From Micromonospora zamorensis (GTDB taxonomy: Bacteria; Actinomycetota; Actinomycetes; Mycobacteriales; Micromonosporaceae), in NCBI RefSeq assembly GCF_900090275.1, contig NZ_LT607755.1:5580001-5644000 (forward strand): a stretch of DNA of 64,000 nt, given 5' to 3'. The notes below the pieces were generated by a model. That model saw only the letters and a list, made by a program, of their open reading frames with translations. It was not told where the DNA came from and ran no database searches. Positions 41,353-50,396 of the stretch are shown here, piece by piece. Made by a program: the position numbers and the translations under genes. Position 1 is the first letter of the stretch; each line of letters begins with the position of its first letter.

Positions 41353-43002
41353 TCACTTTCCCGCTTTTCCCGGACCACCACCCGGCCCTTTGCCCTTGCC
41401 GGGCTTCTCAGGCTTGGCCTTGGGGCCACCCGAACCCGGGCCGCCGCCAGCTGTCGCCGCCTTCGGCGGGGCCTTGGGTGGTGTCTTCGTCGTGGTGGCC
41501 GCCGTGCGCGCCGGTGCGGTGGACGGCGTGCTGCCGGCCACCCCGGAGACGCGTACGCCGCAGGCCACGTCGCCGAGCCGGAACTCGACCGGCAGCTGGT
41601 TCGCCCCGCTGTACGTGCCGGTGAGGGTGAGCTTCTCGGCCGCGCCGGGCGCCAGCGTGGTGCGCTCGGCCACCGGCCGGACCAGCACGGTGCTGCCCTG
41701 CTGCTGCACCGGCGCGGGCTCCGCCTTCGTGACGGTCTGCTGACCGGGGAAGGTGAAACTCATCGCCCAGTCCCGCAGCTCACTCTCACCGGTGTTGGTC
41801 AACGTCAGCTCGGCGGCGAAGTCGGTGCCGGAGTCCGTGCGCAGCGCGTACGCCACCTCGCACGGCACCTTCTCCGGCAGGCCCATCCGGGCCTCGGTGG
41901 TCGGCCGGCCCTCGCCGCTGGCCGGGGTACGCGAGGTGAACCCCCACATCACGCCGGTGACCGCGATCAGCCCGACAGCGGCCACCCCGGCCTCCACCCG
42001 CCGACGACGGCTCACCCGCTGGCGGACCCTTTGGTCCCGTTGGCGGGTACGGGAGATCGGCAACGCGTCGGTCTCCGCCGACCAGGGCAGGATCGTGGTG
42101 CCCGCGCTGGCGAGCGCGGCCGGGTCCAGCGGCCCTCCGGCCGGGGAGACCGGCACCGCCGCCAGCATCCCCGCCGCGTCGGCGAGGGTCCGGGCCACCT
42201 CGGCGGTCGCCGGCCGGTCCGCGGGTTGCTTGGCAAGGCAGCGCCGCACCAGGTCGGTCACCTCGTCGGGCAGCCCCGGCACCTCCGGCATCGGATCCGG
42301 GTCGGTGTACATGTGCGCCCGCAACATCTGGGTCGTGGTGTTGGCCTGCCACGGCAGCCGGCCGGTGAGCATCCGGTAGAGCAGCAGCCCGACGGCGTAC
42401 ACGTCGGTGGCCGGGGACACCTGACCGTTGTCCAGCCGTTCCGGGGCGAGGTACGCGGGGGTGCCCAGCAGCGTGCCGTCCGGCCCCTTCTCGCTCTCCC
42501 CCACCAGTGCGGAGATGCCGAAGTCGACAACCTTGACCCCGGTCGACGTGAGCATCACGTTGCCCGGTGTCACGTCACGGTGCACCACACCGCGGGCGTG
42601 CGCTGTGGCCAGCGCCGAGCTGACCTCCGCGCCGATGGTCATGGCCTCCCGCCAGGGAAGCTGGCTCTCCCGGCCCAGCCGGCTGGCCAGGGAGGTGCCG
42701 TCGATCAGTTCCATCACCACGTACGGCACGGTCAGCCCGACCTGCTCGGACTCGCCGTAGTCGTACACGTTGGTGATGTTGGGGTGGCAGAGCCGCGCGG
42801 CGGCCTGCGCCTCGATCCGGATCCGGTGGCGGAAGGCCCGGTCGCTGGCCAGCCGGGAGGCCAGCACCTTCACCGCGACCTGGCGACCGAGCACCTCGTC
42901 GTACCCACGCCAGACCACCGACATGCCACCCGCGCCGAGCTGCTCGATCAGCCGGTACCGCTGATCGAGCAGTTGCGCGCCCTTTCGGTCCCCACCACCC
43001 AT
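41353..43002 (-). CDS. Ser/Thr protein kinase with extracellular CBM2-like domain
   Basis: A 549-residue receptor-type Hanks kinase. The kinase domain (about 16-275) is complete: GAGGMSVV loop, K45 in VAVKVL, HRDVTPGNVML with D143, DFG at 160-162, and the APE motif in YLAPERL. One membrane helix lies at about 337-356. The outer part (about 380-487) resembles a family 2 carbohydrate-binding module, with a likely disulfide C381-C481, conserved LTNTGESELRDWAMSF, and a turn LAPGAAEKLTLTGTY. The tail is a Lys/Gly/Pro-rich run. By family logic it would sense a polysaccharide or wall component. ATG at 43002 was chosen; TTG at 43023 is possible. Confidence 0.9.
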   Translation of the reverse strand: MGGGDRKGAQLLDQRYRLIEQLGAGGMSVVWRGYDEVLGRQVAVKVLASRLASDRAFRHRIRIEAQAAARLCHPNITNVYDYGESEQVGLTVPYVVMELIDGTSLASRLGRESQLPWREAMTIGAEVSSALATAHARGVVHRDVTPGNVMLTSTGVKVVDFGISALVGESEKGPDGTLLGTPAYLAPERLDNGQVSPATDVYAVGLLLYRMLTGRLPWQANTTTQMLRAHMYTDPDPMPEVPGLPDEVTDLVRRCLAKQPADRPATAEVARTLADAAGMLAAVPVSPAGGPLDPAALASAGTTILPWSAETDALPISRTRQRDQRVRQRVSRRRRVEAGVAAVGLIAVTGVMWGFTSRTPASGEGRPTTEARMGLPEKVPCEVAYALRTDSGTDFAAELTLTNTGESELRDWAMSFTFPGQQTVTKAEPAPVQQQGSTVLVRPVAERTTLAPGAAEKLTLTGTYSGANQLPVEFRLGDVACGVRVSGVAGSTPSTAPARTAATTTKTPPKAPPKAATAGGGPGSGGPKAKPEKPGKGKGPGGGPGKAGK

Positions 43003-43073
43003 GGTGTGCGTTGTTGCCCACAAGGAACCGACCTACACCCGGAGGATCGGAATCGGTCAGGATTGTCACTCGT

Positions 43074-44636
43074 TCAGGCGGTCGCCAGCAGTTGGTCCAC
43101 CGGGGCGTAGTCGTCGGTCAACACCATCGCCCCACCGACGAAATCCGTCAGCTCCGCGCCGGACAGCAGGCTGACCTTGGGGTCCACCTCGCTCAGTCGG
43201 GTGCGGACGGCGTCCAGCGGCAGCGGCGCGTCGGAGCCGACGATGAGGAAGTTGGAACCCTGCTCCTCGGCGAGCGCCTCCGGCGGCGCGATCAACGCGA
43301 CGTGCCGGAACTCGGCCGCCACGGTGGCCAGCTCGGCACGGATGAACCGCAGCGGCGGGTAGTCGATGACGTTCTGCACGTATACGCCGCCGGGGCGGGT
43401 GACCCGCCGGACCTCGGCGGCCATCTCCCGGGTGGCCAGGTGCCAGGGCACCACCAGGTGACCGAACGCGTCACCGACCACCAGGTCGCGGCTGTCCGTC
43501 GGCTCGCCGACGACGAGCATGCGGGCGTCGCCCACCACCGTCCGCAGCTGCGGCCCCGGGCGTACGCCCAGCTCCCGCTCGCCCAGCTCGACCAGCCCGC
43601 CGTCGATCTCGAACACGACGTTCTCGGTGCCCGGCCGGGTCGCGGTCAGGTAGGTCGGCACGGTGAACCCGCCGCCGCCCAGGTGCAGCGCGTCCAGCCG
43701 CTGACCGGCCGGCGCGGCGACGTCGGCGACCGCGCCGATCCACTTCGTGTACGCGTACTCCAGGTGTTTCGGGTCGGCGAGGTCCACGTACGAGTGGTGG
43801 GCCGAGTTGAGCAGCAGCGTCCGTCCGGTGGGCCGGTCCGGGTCGGCGGTGACCCGGGCGCAGTGGTACGCCGTCTCGATGTCGCACGGGTTGGGCGCCA
43901 CGGTGGTCAGCCCTGCCCCGACCAGGCCGAGCACGGCCAGCGCGGCCCGGGTCCGGGCCGGACCGGGCAGCTCGGTGGGCTCCTGCCGGCGCAGGTACCA
44001 GCCGAGGCCGAGGCCGACCAGCCCGAGCGCGACCGCGAGGGTCAGCAGGATGACGGTGCTGCGCAGCGCGGCGACCAGCACGAAGCCGGTGAGCAGGGTC
44101 GCCGTGATGCCGCCCAGCGTGCCGATCCCGGAGAGTCGACCGACCACCTGGCCGGTGCGGCGCAGGTCGGCGAGCTGGAGCTTCACGACCAGCGGGGTGA
44201 CGGCCGCCAGCAAGGCGGCCGGCACGAACACGGCCAGCGCCACCAGCAGCAGGATCGCGCTGGCCGCGCCGCCCCGCAGCACCTCACCGGCGTACCGGAC
44301 GACGGGCAGGGTGATGGCGGTGGCGATGCCGGCCAGCACCAGCGCCGGTGCCAGCAGGCCACGCGGGTTGCGCCGGTCCGCCAGCCAACCACCGGACCAC
44401 GCCCCGTACGCGATCGCGGCCAACGCGATGCCGATCACCGAGCTGGTCACCTGGAGGGTCACCCCGACGTAGGGGCCGACCAGGCGCAACGCGACGGTTT
44501 CCAGCACCAGCACGGCGCCGCTGGAGAAGAAGACCAGGAAGGCGGCCAGGCCGTTGGGCAGCGCCCGGCCGGTGACCGCAACGGGCGGGGCCGAGGACGC
44601 CGGCGGGGCCGCTACGTCGGACGGTGGGGTGCTCAT
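43074..44636 (-). CDS. Fused MFS-like/spermidine-synthase-like membrane protein
   Basis: A 520-residue two-part protein. Residues 1-235 form about seven membrane helices of the type seen in fused MFS/spermidine synthase proteins (GAVLVLETVALRLVGPYVGVT). Residues about 250-515 form a soluble domain with the spermidine-synthase Rossmann layout: HLGGGGFTVPTYLTA as the nucleotide loop, VVFEIDGGLVELGERELG as the acidic strand, and VVGDAFGHLVVPWHL. The usual catalytic pair of aminopropyltransferases is not obvious, so the reaction is unknown. Such fusions are common in actinomycetes. It stands alone between the kinase and a secreted protein gene. Confidence 0.85.
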   Translation of the reverse strand: MSTPPSDVAAPPASSAPPVAVTGRALPNGLAAFLVFFSSGAVLVLETVALRLVGPYVGVTLQVTSSVIGIALAAIAYGAWSGGWLADRRNPRGLLAPALVLAGIATAITLPVVRYAGEVLRGGAASAILLLVALAVFVPAALLAAVTPLVVKLQLADLRRTGQVVGRLSGIGTLGGITATLLTGFVLVAALRSTVILLTLAVALGLVGLGLGWYLRRQEPTELPGPARTRAALAVLGLVGAGLTTVAPNPCDIETAYHCARVTADPDRPTGRTLLLNSAHHSYVDLADPKHLEYAYTKWIGAVADVAAPAGQRLDALHLGGGGFTVPTYLTATRPGTENVVFEIDGGLVELGERELGVRPGPQLRTVVGDARMLVVGEPTDSRDLVVGDAFGHLVVPWHLATREMAAEVRRVTRPGGVYVQNVIDYPPLRFIRAELATVAAEFRHVALIAPPEALAEEQGSNFLIVGSDAPLPLDAVRTRLSEVDPKVSLLSGAELTDFVGGAMVLTDDYAPVDQLLATA

Positions 44637-44672
44637 CGTCGCGATGGTACGCAGCGAAGCTGGTGCTCCGGG

Positions 44673-45689
44673 TCAGTACATCGAGAGATGAACATGGTTC
44701 GTGTGGGATGCGGCGGGGCTGCCGCTGCCGCTGTACGAACGCCACCCCGTGCCGGGGTGCCAGATCTGCCTGTACCAGATCACGTAGAGCACGCCGAGAC
44801 GGTCGGCGTTTCGCACGTGCCAGGCGGCGAGGCTGTCGCCGTACGCCTTGTCGCCACCGGTCGCGTTGCGATCCTCGAAGCCGTTCGTGGCGGCCGCGAA
44901 GTCGCAGGCACGCCCCTTCGGGTGCTCGCCGCCGCCGCCCTCACGCTTACAGGAGACGTGCCGCTTGTAGCCGGCCGCCTGGGTCTGCTTGAGCGCGTTC
45001 AGGGTGCGCGGGGTGATGCAGCCGGAGGTGGTCGGGTCCTTCACCGAGCACGACTCCGACGGCCAGGACCCGTCCGAGTTGCGCGGGGCCGGCTTCGCCG
45101 AGGTGGAACTGCCGCCGCTGAACCCGTTGCTGCTGCCCGAGCTGACCTCGGCGAGCGCCGCCTCGGCCTCCTTCTTCTTCTTCGCCATCACGGCGAGCTG
45201 TTTCTGCTGCTCACGGACCTCGGCGTCGATGGCGATCTTGGCCTGCTGCGCCTGCTCCCGAGTCTCGACGAGGTCACGCAGCCGCTTGCTGTCGCGCTGG
45301 GCCATCATGTCGAGGTCGCTGACGCGTTCCAGGAACGCCTGGGGCGTGCTGGTGTTGAGCAGCATGGTCGCCGGGGTGAGCCGGCCGACCCGGTACGACT
45401 GGGCGGCCACCTCGCCGACCTGGGCGCTCAACCCGACCAGTCGACCCTCGACCGCCGCCAACTCACCGGTCAGCGCCGTCTGGCGACGCTTGGAGTTGTC
45501 CAGTTTGGCCTTCGCCTCGATGTGCCCCTTGGCGGTCAGCTCCAACGCGTCCTGCAGCTTCTTGCTGCCCCCCTCGCCGGGCTCCGCGTACGCGGGCACG
45601 GCGGCACCGCCGAGCACGAGCGCGACGGCGGCGAGCAGAGCGAACAGAGTGCGGCGACCGAGCCGCGGGCGGAGCATGGTCCTGGGCAC
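44673..45689 (-). CDS. Secreted coiled-coil protein with VanY-like (ARB_07466-type) C-terminal domain
   Basis: A 338-residue exported protein, probably acting on or in the cell wall. A signal peptide (LFALLAAVALVLGGAAVPAYA) is followed by a long coiled coil (about 40-190, rich in Lys, Glu, Gln), a Ser/Gly linker and a C-terminal domain from about 220. That domain has GEHPKGRACDFA and SHTNHVHLSMY; His, Asp and His in these motifs match the zinc ligands of D,D-carboxypeptidase-like (VanY/M15) folds, though activity is not known. The layout of coiled coil plus wall domain recalls RipA- or EnvC-like partners. GTG at 45689 is eight bases after AAGGA. Confidence 0.85.
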   Translation of the reverse strand: MPRTMLRPRLGRRTLFALLAAVALVLGGAAVPAYAEPGEGGSKKLQDALELTAKGHIEAKAKLDNSKRRQTALTGELAAVEGRLVGLSAQVGEVAAQSYRVGRLTPATMLLNTSTPQAFLERVSDLDMMAQRDSKRLRDLVETREQAQQAKIAIDAEVREQQKQLAVMAKKKKEAEAALAEVSSGSSNGFSGGSSTSAKPAPRNSDGSWPSESCSVKDPTTSGCITPRTLNALKQTQAAGYKRHVSCKREGGGGEHPKGRACDFAAATNGFEDRNATGGDKAYGDSLAAWHVRNADRLGVLYVIWYRQIWHPGTGWRSYSGSGSPAASHTNHVHLSMY

Positions 45690-45866
45690 GAAAGCGTCCT
45701 TCCGTCGACCGCCGGCCCCCGGTGAACCACTGCGCGGCGGCGTCCCCGCCGGCGCCGGTCGGCGGCCTGCTGGCGGAGACCGCCGGTCACGATACCGGAC
45801 TGTGGGCTGCTGACCATCCCCCTGACCTCCGGGCCGCCCAGATGTTGACAGAGCGTGCCAGCGCCA

Positions 45867-45905
45867 TCGCGCAGAGCGTCCAGAAGCCTCGCGCAGAGCG
45901 TCCAG
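45867..45905. repeat. 17-base tandem direct repeat
   Basis: TCGCGCAGAGCGTCCAG occurs at 45867-45883 and 45889-45905, 22 bases apart, in the 236-base gap upstream of the secreted coiled-coil gene and just past the stop of the IMPase-family gene. It could be a regulator site for the former; no protein is implied. Confidence 0.6.
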
Positions 45906-45925
45906 GAGCCCGCGCAGTGCCCGGA

Positions 45926-46735
45926 TCAGGGGCTGAGTAGGGCGTCGCGTACCTCGTTCCAGATCTGCTCGTTGGCCGCGACGAGCAGCCCGCGGCCGTC
46001 GTCGGAGGGGTGGTAGTCGGCGCCGTCGAACCTGCGGGCGACGCCACCGGCCGCGCGGACCAGCAGGGTGCCCGGGGCGTGGTCCCACGGCAGGGTGCGC
46101 CAGAAGAGGACGAACTGCTGCTCACCGGTGAGGATGTCCAGGTATTCGCGGCCGGCGCAGTGCTGGCCGGGCAGCAGCTCACCGAGGTGTCGACCGCCGG
46201 CGCGGACCCGGTCCCGGATCTCCGGCGGCAGGAACTTGGTCATCGCCGCGCCCCGCAGATCGCCGAGCGGCGGCAGCGAGGCGGTGGTGTCGACCGGTCG
46301 GCCGTTGAGCAGGGTGCCGTCGTCCGCCGAGCCCACGGCGAGGGTGTCGGCGAGCGGGTCGAGGATCCAGCCGGCGTTCGGCCGCCCGTCGGTCAGCAGA
46401 GACACCATCAGGGCGAACGGCCGGCGACCAGCGGCGAAGTTGGCGGTGCCGTCGACCGGGTCGACCAACCAGACGTCCCCACCGTCGCCCAGGTGGCGCA
46501 GGAGCGCCGGGTCGTCGGCGACGCCCTCCTCGCCGACCACCATCGAGCCCGGACGCAGTCGACGCAACCCCGCCGACAGCAGCTCCTCGGCCCGCTGGTC
46601 GGCGACGGTGACCACCTCACCGTGCGCCTTCTCCGAAACGTCCGCGTCGTCGAGCTTGCGGAACAGTGGCAGCACGACCTGGTCGGCGGCCTCCCGGAGC
46701 AGGTCGCCAACGTCGTCGAGCAGGGTGTCAGCCAC
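45926..46735 (-). CDS. Inositol-monophosphatase-family phosphatase
   Basis: A 269-residue Mg2+- or Li+-sensitive sugar-phosphatase-type enzyme. The three metal-binding motifs are present: [18 protein letters not shown] and [10 protein letters not shown]. Members act on inositol phosphate, fructose 1,6-bisphosphate, histidinol phosphate or PAP; this one cannot be narrowed down. Its start overlaps the end of the response regulator gene by 8 bases, so it belongs to the signalling operon, which is an unexpected partner and might mean that its substrate is linked to the stress response. Confidence 0.9.
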   Translation of the reverse strand: MADTLLDDVGDLLREAADQVVLPLFRKLDDADVSEKAHGEVVTVADQRAEELLSAGLRRLRPGSMVVGEEGVADDPALLRHLGDGGDVWLVDPVDGTANFAAGRRPFALMVSLLTDGRPNAGWILDPLADTLAVGSADDGTLLNGRPVDTTASLPPLGDLRGAAMTKFLPPEIRDRVRAGGRHLGELLPGQHCAGREYLDILTGEQQFVLFWRTLPWDHAPGTLLVRAAGGVARRFDGADYHPSDDGRGLLVAANEQIWNEVRDALLSP

Positions 46736-47180
46736 GCGGCGGCAACTTGACCACGCTGACGAAGAACTCGTCGATCTGGCGGACCACCGAGATGAAGCGC
46801 TCGAAGTCCACCGGCTTGGTCACGTAGGCGTTGGCGTGCAGCTGGTAGCTGCGCAGGATGTCCTCGTCGGCTTGCGAGGTGGTGAGCACCACGACCGGGA
46901 TCCGGCGCAGTTCCTCGTCCTTCTTGATCTCTTCCAGCACCTCCCGGCCGTCGCGGCGGGGCAGGTTGAGGTCGAGCAGGATCAGGTCGGGGGCCACCGC
47001 GTCGGCGTACTGGCCCTCCCGCCGCAGGTAGGCGAGCGCCTCGGCGCCGTCGGAGACGACGGTCAGCCGATTACGCAGCTTGTGCTCCTCGAACGCCTCC
47101 TGGGTCATCAACACGTCACCCGGGTCGTCCTCCACGAGCAGGACCTCGATCGGGCTCTTGCCATCCGCCGGCGCGGTCAT
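46728..47180 (-). CDS. Rcp1-like single-domain response regulator
   Basis: A 150-residue receiver without output domain. The acidic pocket is EDD at 17-19, the phosphoacceptor is D70 in [13 protein letters not shown], the switch Thr is T100 or T101 and the conserved Lys is K122 in YVTKPVDF. The long loop with [17 protein letters not shown] marks the Rcp1 class that partners with phytochrome-like histidine kinases. It overlaps the kinase gene by four bases (ATGA) and the IMPase gene by eight. It probably accepts phosphate from the kinase next to it and acts by protein contact. Confidence 0.92.
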   Translation of the reverse strand: MTAPADGKSPIEVLLVEDDPGDVLMTQEAFEEHKLRNRLTVVSDGAEALAYLRREGQYADAVAPDLILLDLNLPRRDGREVLEEIKKDEELRRIPVVVLTTSQADEDILRSYQLHANAYVTKPVDFERFISVVRQIDEFFVSVVKLPPRG

Positions 47181-48910
47181 CCCACCGTCTCCCTCATGTC
47201 ACCCGTTCTACCGCTTTCCGGCGCCCCGTCGGCCCGGTCCGGCTGGTCCGACCCTCCGGACTGCTCCGCCGAGTCTGCCGGATCCTCGTTCGAGGCCGTC
47301 GTGTCGCCCGCCGCCAGGGCCGGCGGCGCCTCGGCCGAGTCGACAGCGGCAGCCGCCTGCACGTCCGCCGGGAGCGCCGGCAGGGTGAAGCGGATCGCGG
47401 TGCCCTCCGGTACGTCGGTGTCCACCCACACCCGGCCACCGTGGTATTCGACGATCTTCTTGACGATGGCCAGCCCGATCCCGGTGCCCGGGTACGCGTC
47501 CTTCGAGTGCAGCCGCTGGAAGATCACGAAGATCTTGTCGGCGAACTCCGGCTCGATCCCGATGCCGTTGTCCTGACAGGTGATCTCCCACTCGGCGCCC
47601 ACCAACCGGGCCGAGATGTGCACCTTGGGCGCGACGTCCGCGCGCCGGAACTTGATCGAGTTGCTGACCAGGTTGGCCAGCAGGTTGGTGAGCAGGGGTT
47701 CCTCACCCGAGATCACCGGCATGTCCGTCCAGGTCAGCTCGGCGTCGGCGTACTGCCGCGCGGCCTCGGTCTGGCCGGCCACGTCGCCCATCACCTTGTT
47801 GAGGTCGACCTCGACGAAACCGGTGGTGAGCCGGCCGATCCGGGAGAACGCGAGCAGGTCGTTGATCAGGCGCTGCATGCGTTGCGCGCCGTCCACCGCG
47901 AAGGCGATGTACTGGTCGGCCCGCTCGTCGAGCTGCCCGGCATAGCGGCGCTGGAGCAACTGGCAGAAGCTGGCCACCTTGCGCAGCGGCTCCTGGAGGT
48001 CGTGCGAGGCCACGTACGCGAACTGCTCCAGGTCACGGTTGGACCGGGTCAGCTCCTCGGCCTGCTTCTGGAGCTGGCTGTTGACCCACTCGATGCGCTC
48101 GCGGGCAGCCCGCACCTCGGCCAGGTCGGCGGCGATCTTCTGACGCATCGCGTCCACGTCCTCGCCGAGCTGGATGAACTCCGGCGGGCCGACGGTGGCG
48201 ATGCGGTGCTGGTAGTCGCCCTCGGCGACCTCGCGGACCTGGATGGCCAGGGCGGTCAGTGGCCGGACCACCATCCGGTCCAGCGAGAGCAGCAGGACCG
48301 CACCGGCCACGACCACCACCAGGGCGGCGACGATCAGCAGGACGACCAGCACGTTGCTGCTGGTGCGTACGTTCCTGGCGGTCTGTTCCCGGGCGGCCAG
48401 GACCTCCTCCTGGAGGTCGTTGACCGCCGTGCGCACGTCGTCGAACTGCTGCCGTGCCTGCTCGGTGACCAGTGCCTGGCCCGCGCTGGTGCCGCTGCGC
48501 TCGGTGGTGGTGATCACCGGCTCGGCGACCGACTGCCGCCACTGTGCGATGCGGTCCTCGACGGTCCGCAGCTCCTGGCTGATCTGCGGATAGTTGTCGA
48601 GCAGCCCTCGCATCGAGGCGGTGACGCTCTTCTCCTGGGCGAGCCCTTCCCGATAGGGGATCAGGTCGTCCTGGTCGGCGCTGACCGCGTAGCCGCGGAT
48701 CGCCGTCTCCTGGTCGAGCAACGCGTTGAGCAGCTCCTGGGACTGCACCCGCAACGGGCCGGTCTCGTTCAGGACGGCGTCGATCTGGGTGCGGTTGCGG
48801 GCGGCCATCGCCGCCTCCGCGCCGGCCAGGGCGATCAACAGGAAGCCCACGACGGTGAGCAGGCTGATGACCCGGCGGCGCAGACTCCAGCCGCCGACCA
48901 CCGGCTTCAC
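47177..48910 (-). CDS. CHASE3-type sensor histidine kinase
   Basis: A 577-residue membrane kinase. A first helix (about 12-34) and a second (about 187-210) flank an extracellular CHASE3-like helical sensor (about 40-180, with [18 protein letters not shown]). HAMP follows (about 210-265). The phosphoacceptor is H303 in [16 protein letters not shown], the class that resembles bacteriophytochromes; the ATPase has the N box [19 protein letters not shown] and [12 protein letters not shown]. An acidic disordered tail of about 70 residues ends the protein. Its GTG start overlaps the phosphatase gene stop by four bases. The signal is not known. Confidence 0.93.
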   Translation of the reverse strand: MKPVVGGWSLRRRVISLLTVVGFLLIALAGAEAAMAARNRTQIDAVLNETGPLRVQSQELLNALLDQETAIRGYAVSADQDDLIPYREGLAQEKSVTASMRGLLDNYPQISQELRTVEDRIAQWRQSVAEPVITTTERSGTSAGQALVTEQARQQFDDVRTAVNDLQEEVLAAREQTARNVRTSSNVLVVLLIVAALVVVVAGAVLLLSLDRMVVRPLTALAIQVREVAEGDYQHRIATVGPPEFIQLGEDVDAMRQKIAADLAEVRAARERIEWVNSQLQKQAEELTRSNRDLEQFAYVASHDLQEPLRKVASFCQLLQRRYAGQLDERADQYIAFAVDGAQRMQRLINDLLAFSRIGRLTTGFVEVDLNKVMGDVAGQTEAARQYADAELTWTDMPVISGEEPLLTNLLANLVSNSIKFRRADVAPKVHISARLVGAEWEITCQDNGIGIEPEFADKIFVIFQRLHSKDAYPGTGIGLAIVKKIVEYHGGRVWVDTDVPEGTAIRFTLPALPADVQAAAAVDSAEAPPALAAGDTTASNEDPADSAEQSGGSDQPDRADGAPESGRTGDMRETVG

Positions 48911-50151
48911 CGGCCACCACCCCGGCTGACCAGCAGCATGGCCACGTCGTCGGCGAGCGCGCCACCGTTGAGCCGCTCGGCCCGGCCGACCAGCCAGGCC
49001 GGCAGCTCGGGCAGCGACACCGACCGGTTGGCCGGCTCGTCGAGCAGCCCGGTCAGCCCCGGCACGTCGAGGCGTTCGTTGCCCGCTCCCACCCGCCCCT
49101 CGATGAGGCCGTCGGTGTACATCAGCAGGGACCAGTCATCGGTGTCGAACTCCAGGTCGTAGGCGATCGGCCGGCGGGGTCGTACGCCCAGCAGTCGGCC
49201 GCCGGGCGCGGGCACCGGGGCGACCCGGCCGCCGGAGAGCAGCAGCGGCGGCGGGTGCCCGGCGAGTCGGACAGTGGCCCGGTTGGCATCCAGGTCCAGT
49301 CGGGTGGTGGCCACCGTCGCGAAGATCTCCTGGAGGCGGCGCTCACTCATCAGGACCTGCTCCAGTGCGGGCAGCACCTCGTCGTCCGGCACTCCGGCGA
49401 GCACCAGGGCCCGCCAGGCCACCCGCAACTCGACGCCGAGCGCGGCCTCGTCCACCCCGTGCCCGCAGACGTCACCGACGATCAGGTCGATGCGGTCCGG
49501 GCGGGTCTGCACCACGTCGAAGAAGTCCCCGCCGATCAACGCGGCGTGCCGGCCGGGCCGGTAGAAGGTGTGCACCGCCACCTGGTCGGTCGTCATCAGC
49601 GGCTGGGGCAGCAGGCCGCGTTCGAGTCGCGCCGACTCGGCCTGACGCAACTCGACCTCGCGCAGCCGTCGGGCGTTCTCGTCGGCGCGCTTACGCTCAA
49701 CGGCGTAGCGCAGCGCCCGGGTCAGCAGCACACCGTCGACCTGACCCTTGACCAGGTAGTCCTGTGCGCCCTCGGCGACCGCCACGACGCCCAGGTGCTC
49801 ATCCGAGCGGCCGGTCAGCACGCAGACCGCGGCGCCGCTGGACATCTCCAGCACCTGGCGCAGCCCGTCCAACCCCTGCGCGTCGGGTAGGCCCAGGTCG
49901 AGCAGGACGCAGTCGACGTCGACGATCCGCTGTCGCGCCTCCCGGAGGCTGGTGGCGACCGTCAGATCGATCATCGAGTTCGTCTCGGCGAGCAGCTCGC
50001 CGACCAGGAAGGCGTCGCCCTCGTCGTCCTCCACCAGCAGCACCCGCAACCGCTCGCCAGGTGGCAGGTTGGCATGCCGCGCCAGACCACCGTGCGGGTA
50101 CGGCACTACTGGGGAACCGGTCAGACCGGCTCCCCGGGTCGGCCGGGTCAC
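48907..50151 (-). CDS. Receiver-linked PP2C (SpoIIE/RsbU-type) phosphatase
   Basis: About 414 residues. A receiver domain (about 35-150) with D85 in CVLLDLGLPD as phosphoacceptor is joined by a short coiled coil to a SpoIIE-type PP2C phosphatase (about 200-414) with GGDFFDVV, VGDVCGHGVDEAALG and ADDVAMLLV. By family knowledge, such proteins dephosphorylate anti-anti-sigma factors in partner-switching stress pathways, controlled by the receiver. GTG at 50151 is the first usual start. An excellent AAGGAG lies further upstream, six bases before an in-frame ATC at 50181, where relatives would be expected to have ATG, so the true start may be there. Confidence 0.88.
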   Translation of the reverse strand: MTRPTRGAGLTGSPVVPYPHGGLARHANLPPGERLRVLLVEDDEGDAFLVGELLAETNSMIDLTVATSLREARQRIVDVDCVLLDLGLPDAQGLDGLRQVLEMSSGAAVCVLTGRSDEHLGVVAVAEGAQDYLVKGQVDGVLLTRALRYAVERKRADENARRLREVELRQAESARLERGLLPQPLMTTDQVAVHTFYRPGRHAALIGGDFFDVVQTRPDRIDLIVGDVCGHGVDEAALGVELRVAWRALVLAGVPDDEVLPALEQVLMSERRLQEIFATVATTRLDLDANRATVRLAGHPPPLLLSGGRVAPVPAPGGRLLGVRPRRPIAYDLEFDTDDWSLLMYTDGLIEGRVGAGNERLDVPGLTGLLDEPANRSVSLPELPAWLVGRAERLNGGALADDVAMLLVSRGGGR

Positions 50152-50396
50152 CGCCGCGAGGCGCGGGAGTTCGCTGGTGATGTCGGGCTCCTTCCGAGTG
50201 CCCTGCTGATCCTGTATTAGACAACGGTCGCACACAACACGATGGCTCCGGCGCGGGCGGGGGCGGTGCGGATCACTGCCCGTCGGATGACAAACCGGGC
50301 GGGCGGTCGATGGGGGGCCTACCGGCCGTCCCATCGGTGACCGCTGACGGGCAGGATGGTGCCACCCCAGGCCCCACCACCCCCCGAGGAGTTCCC

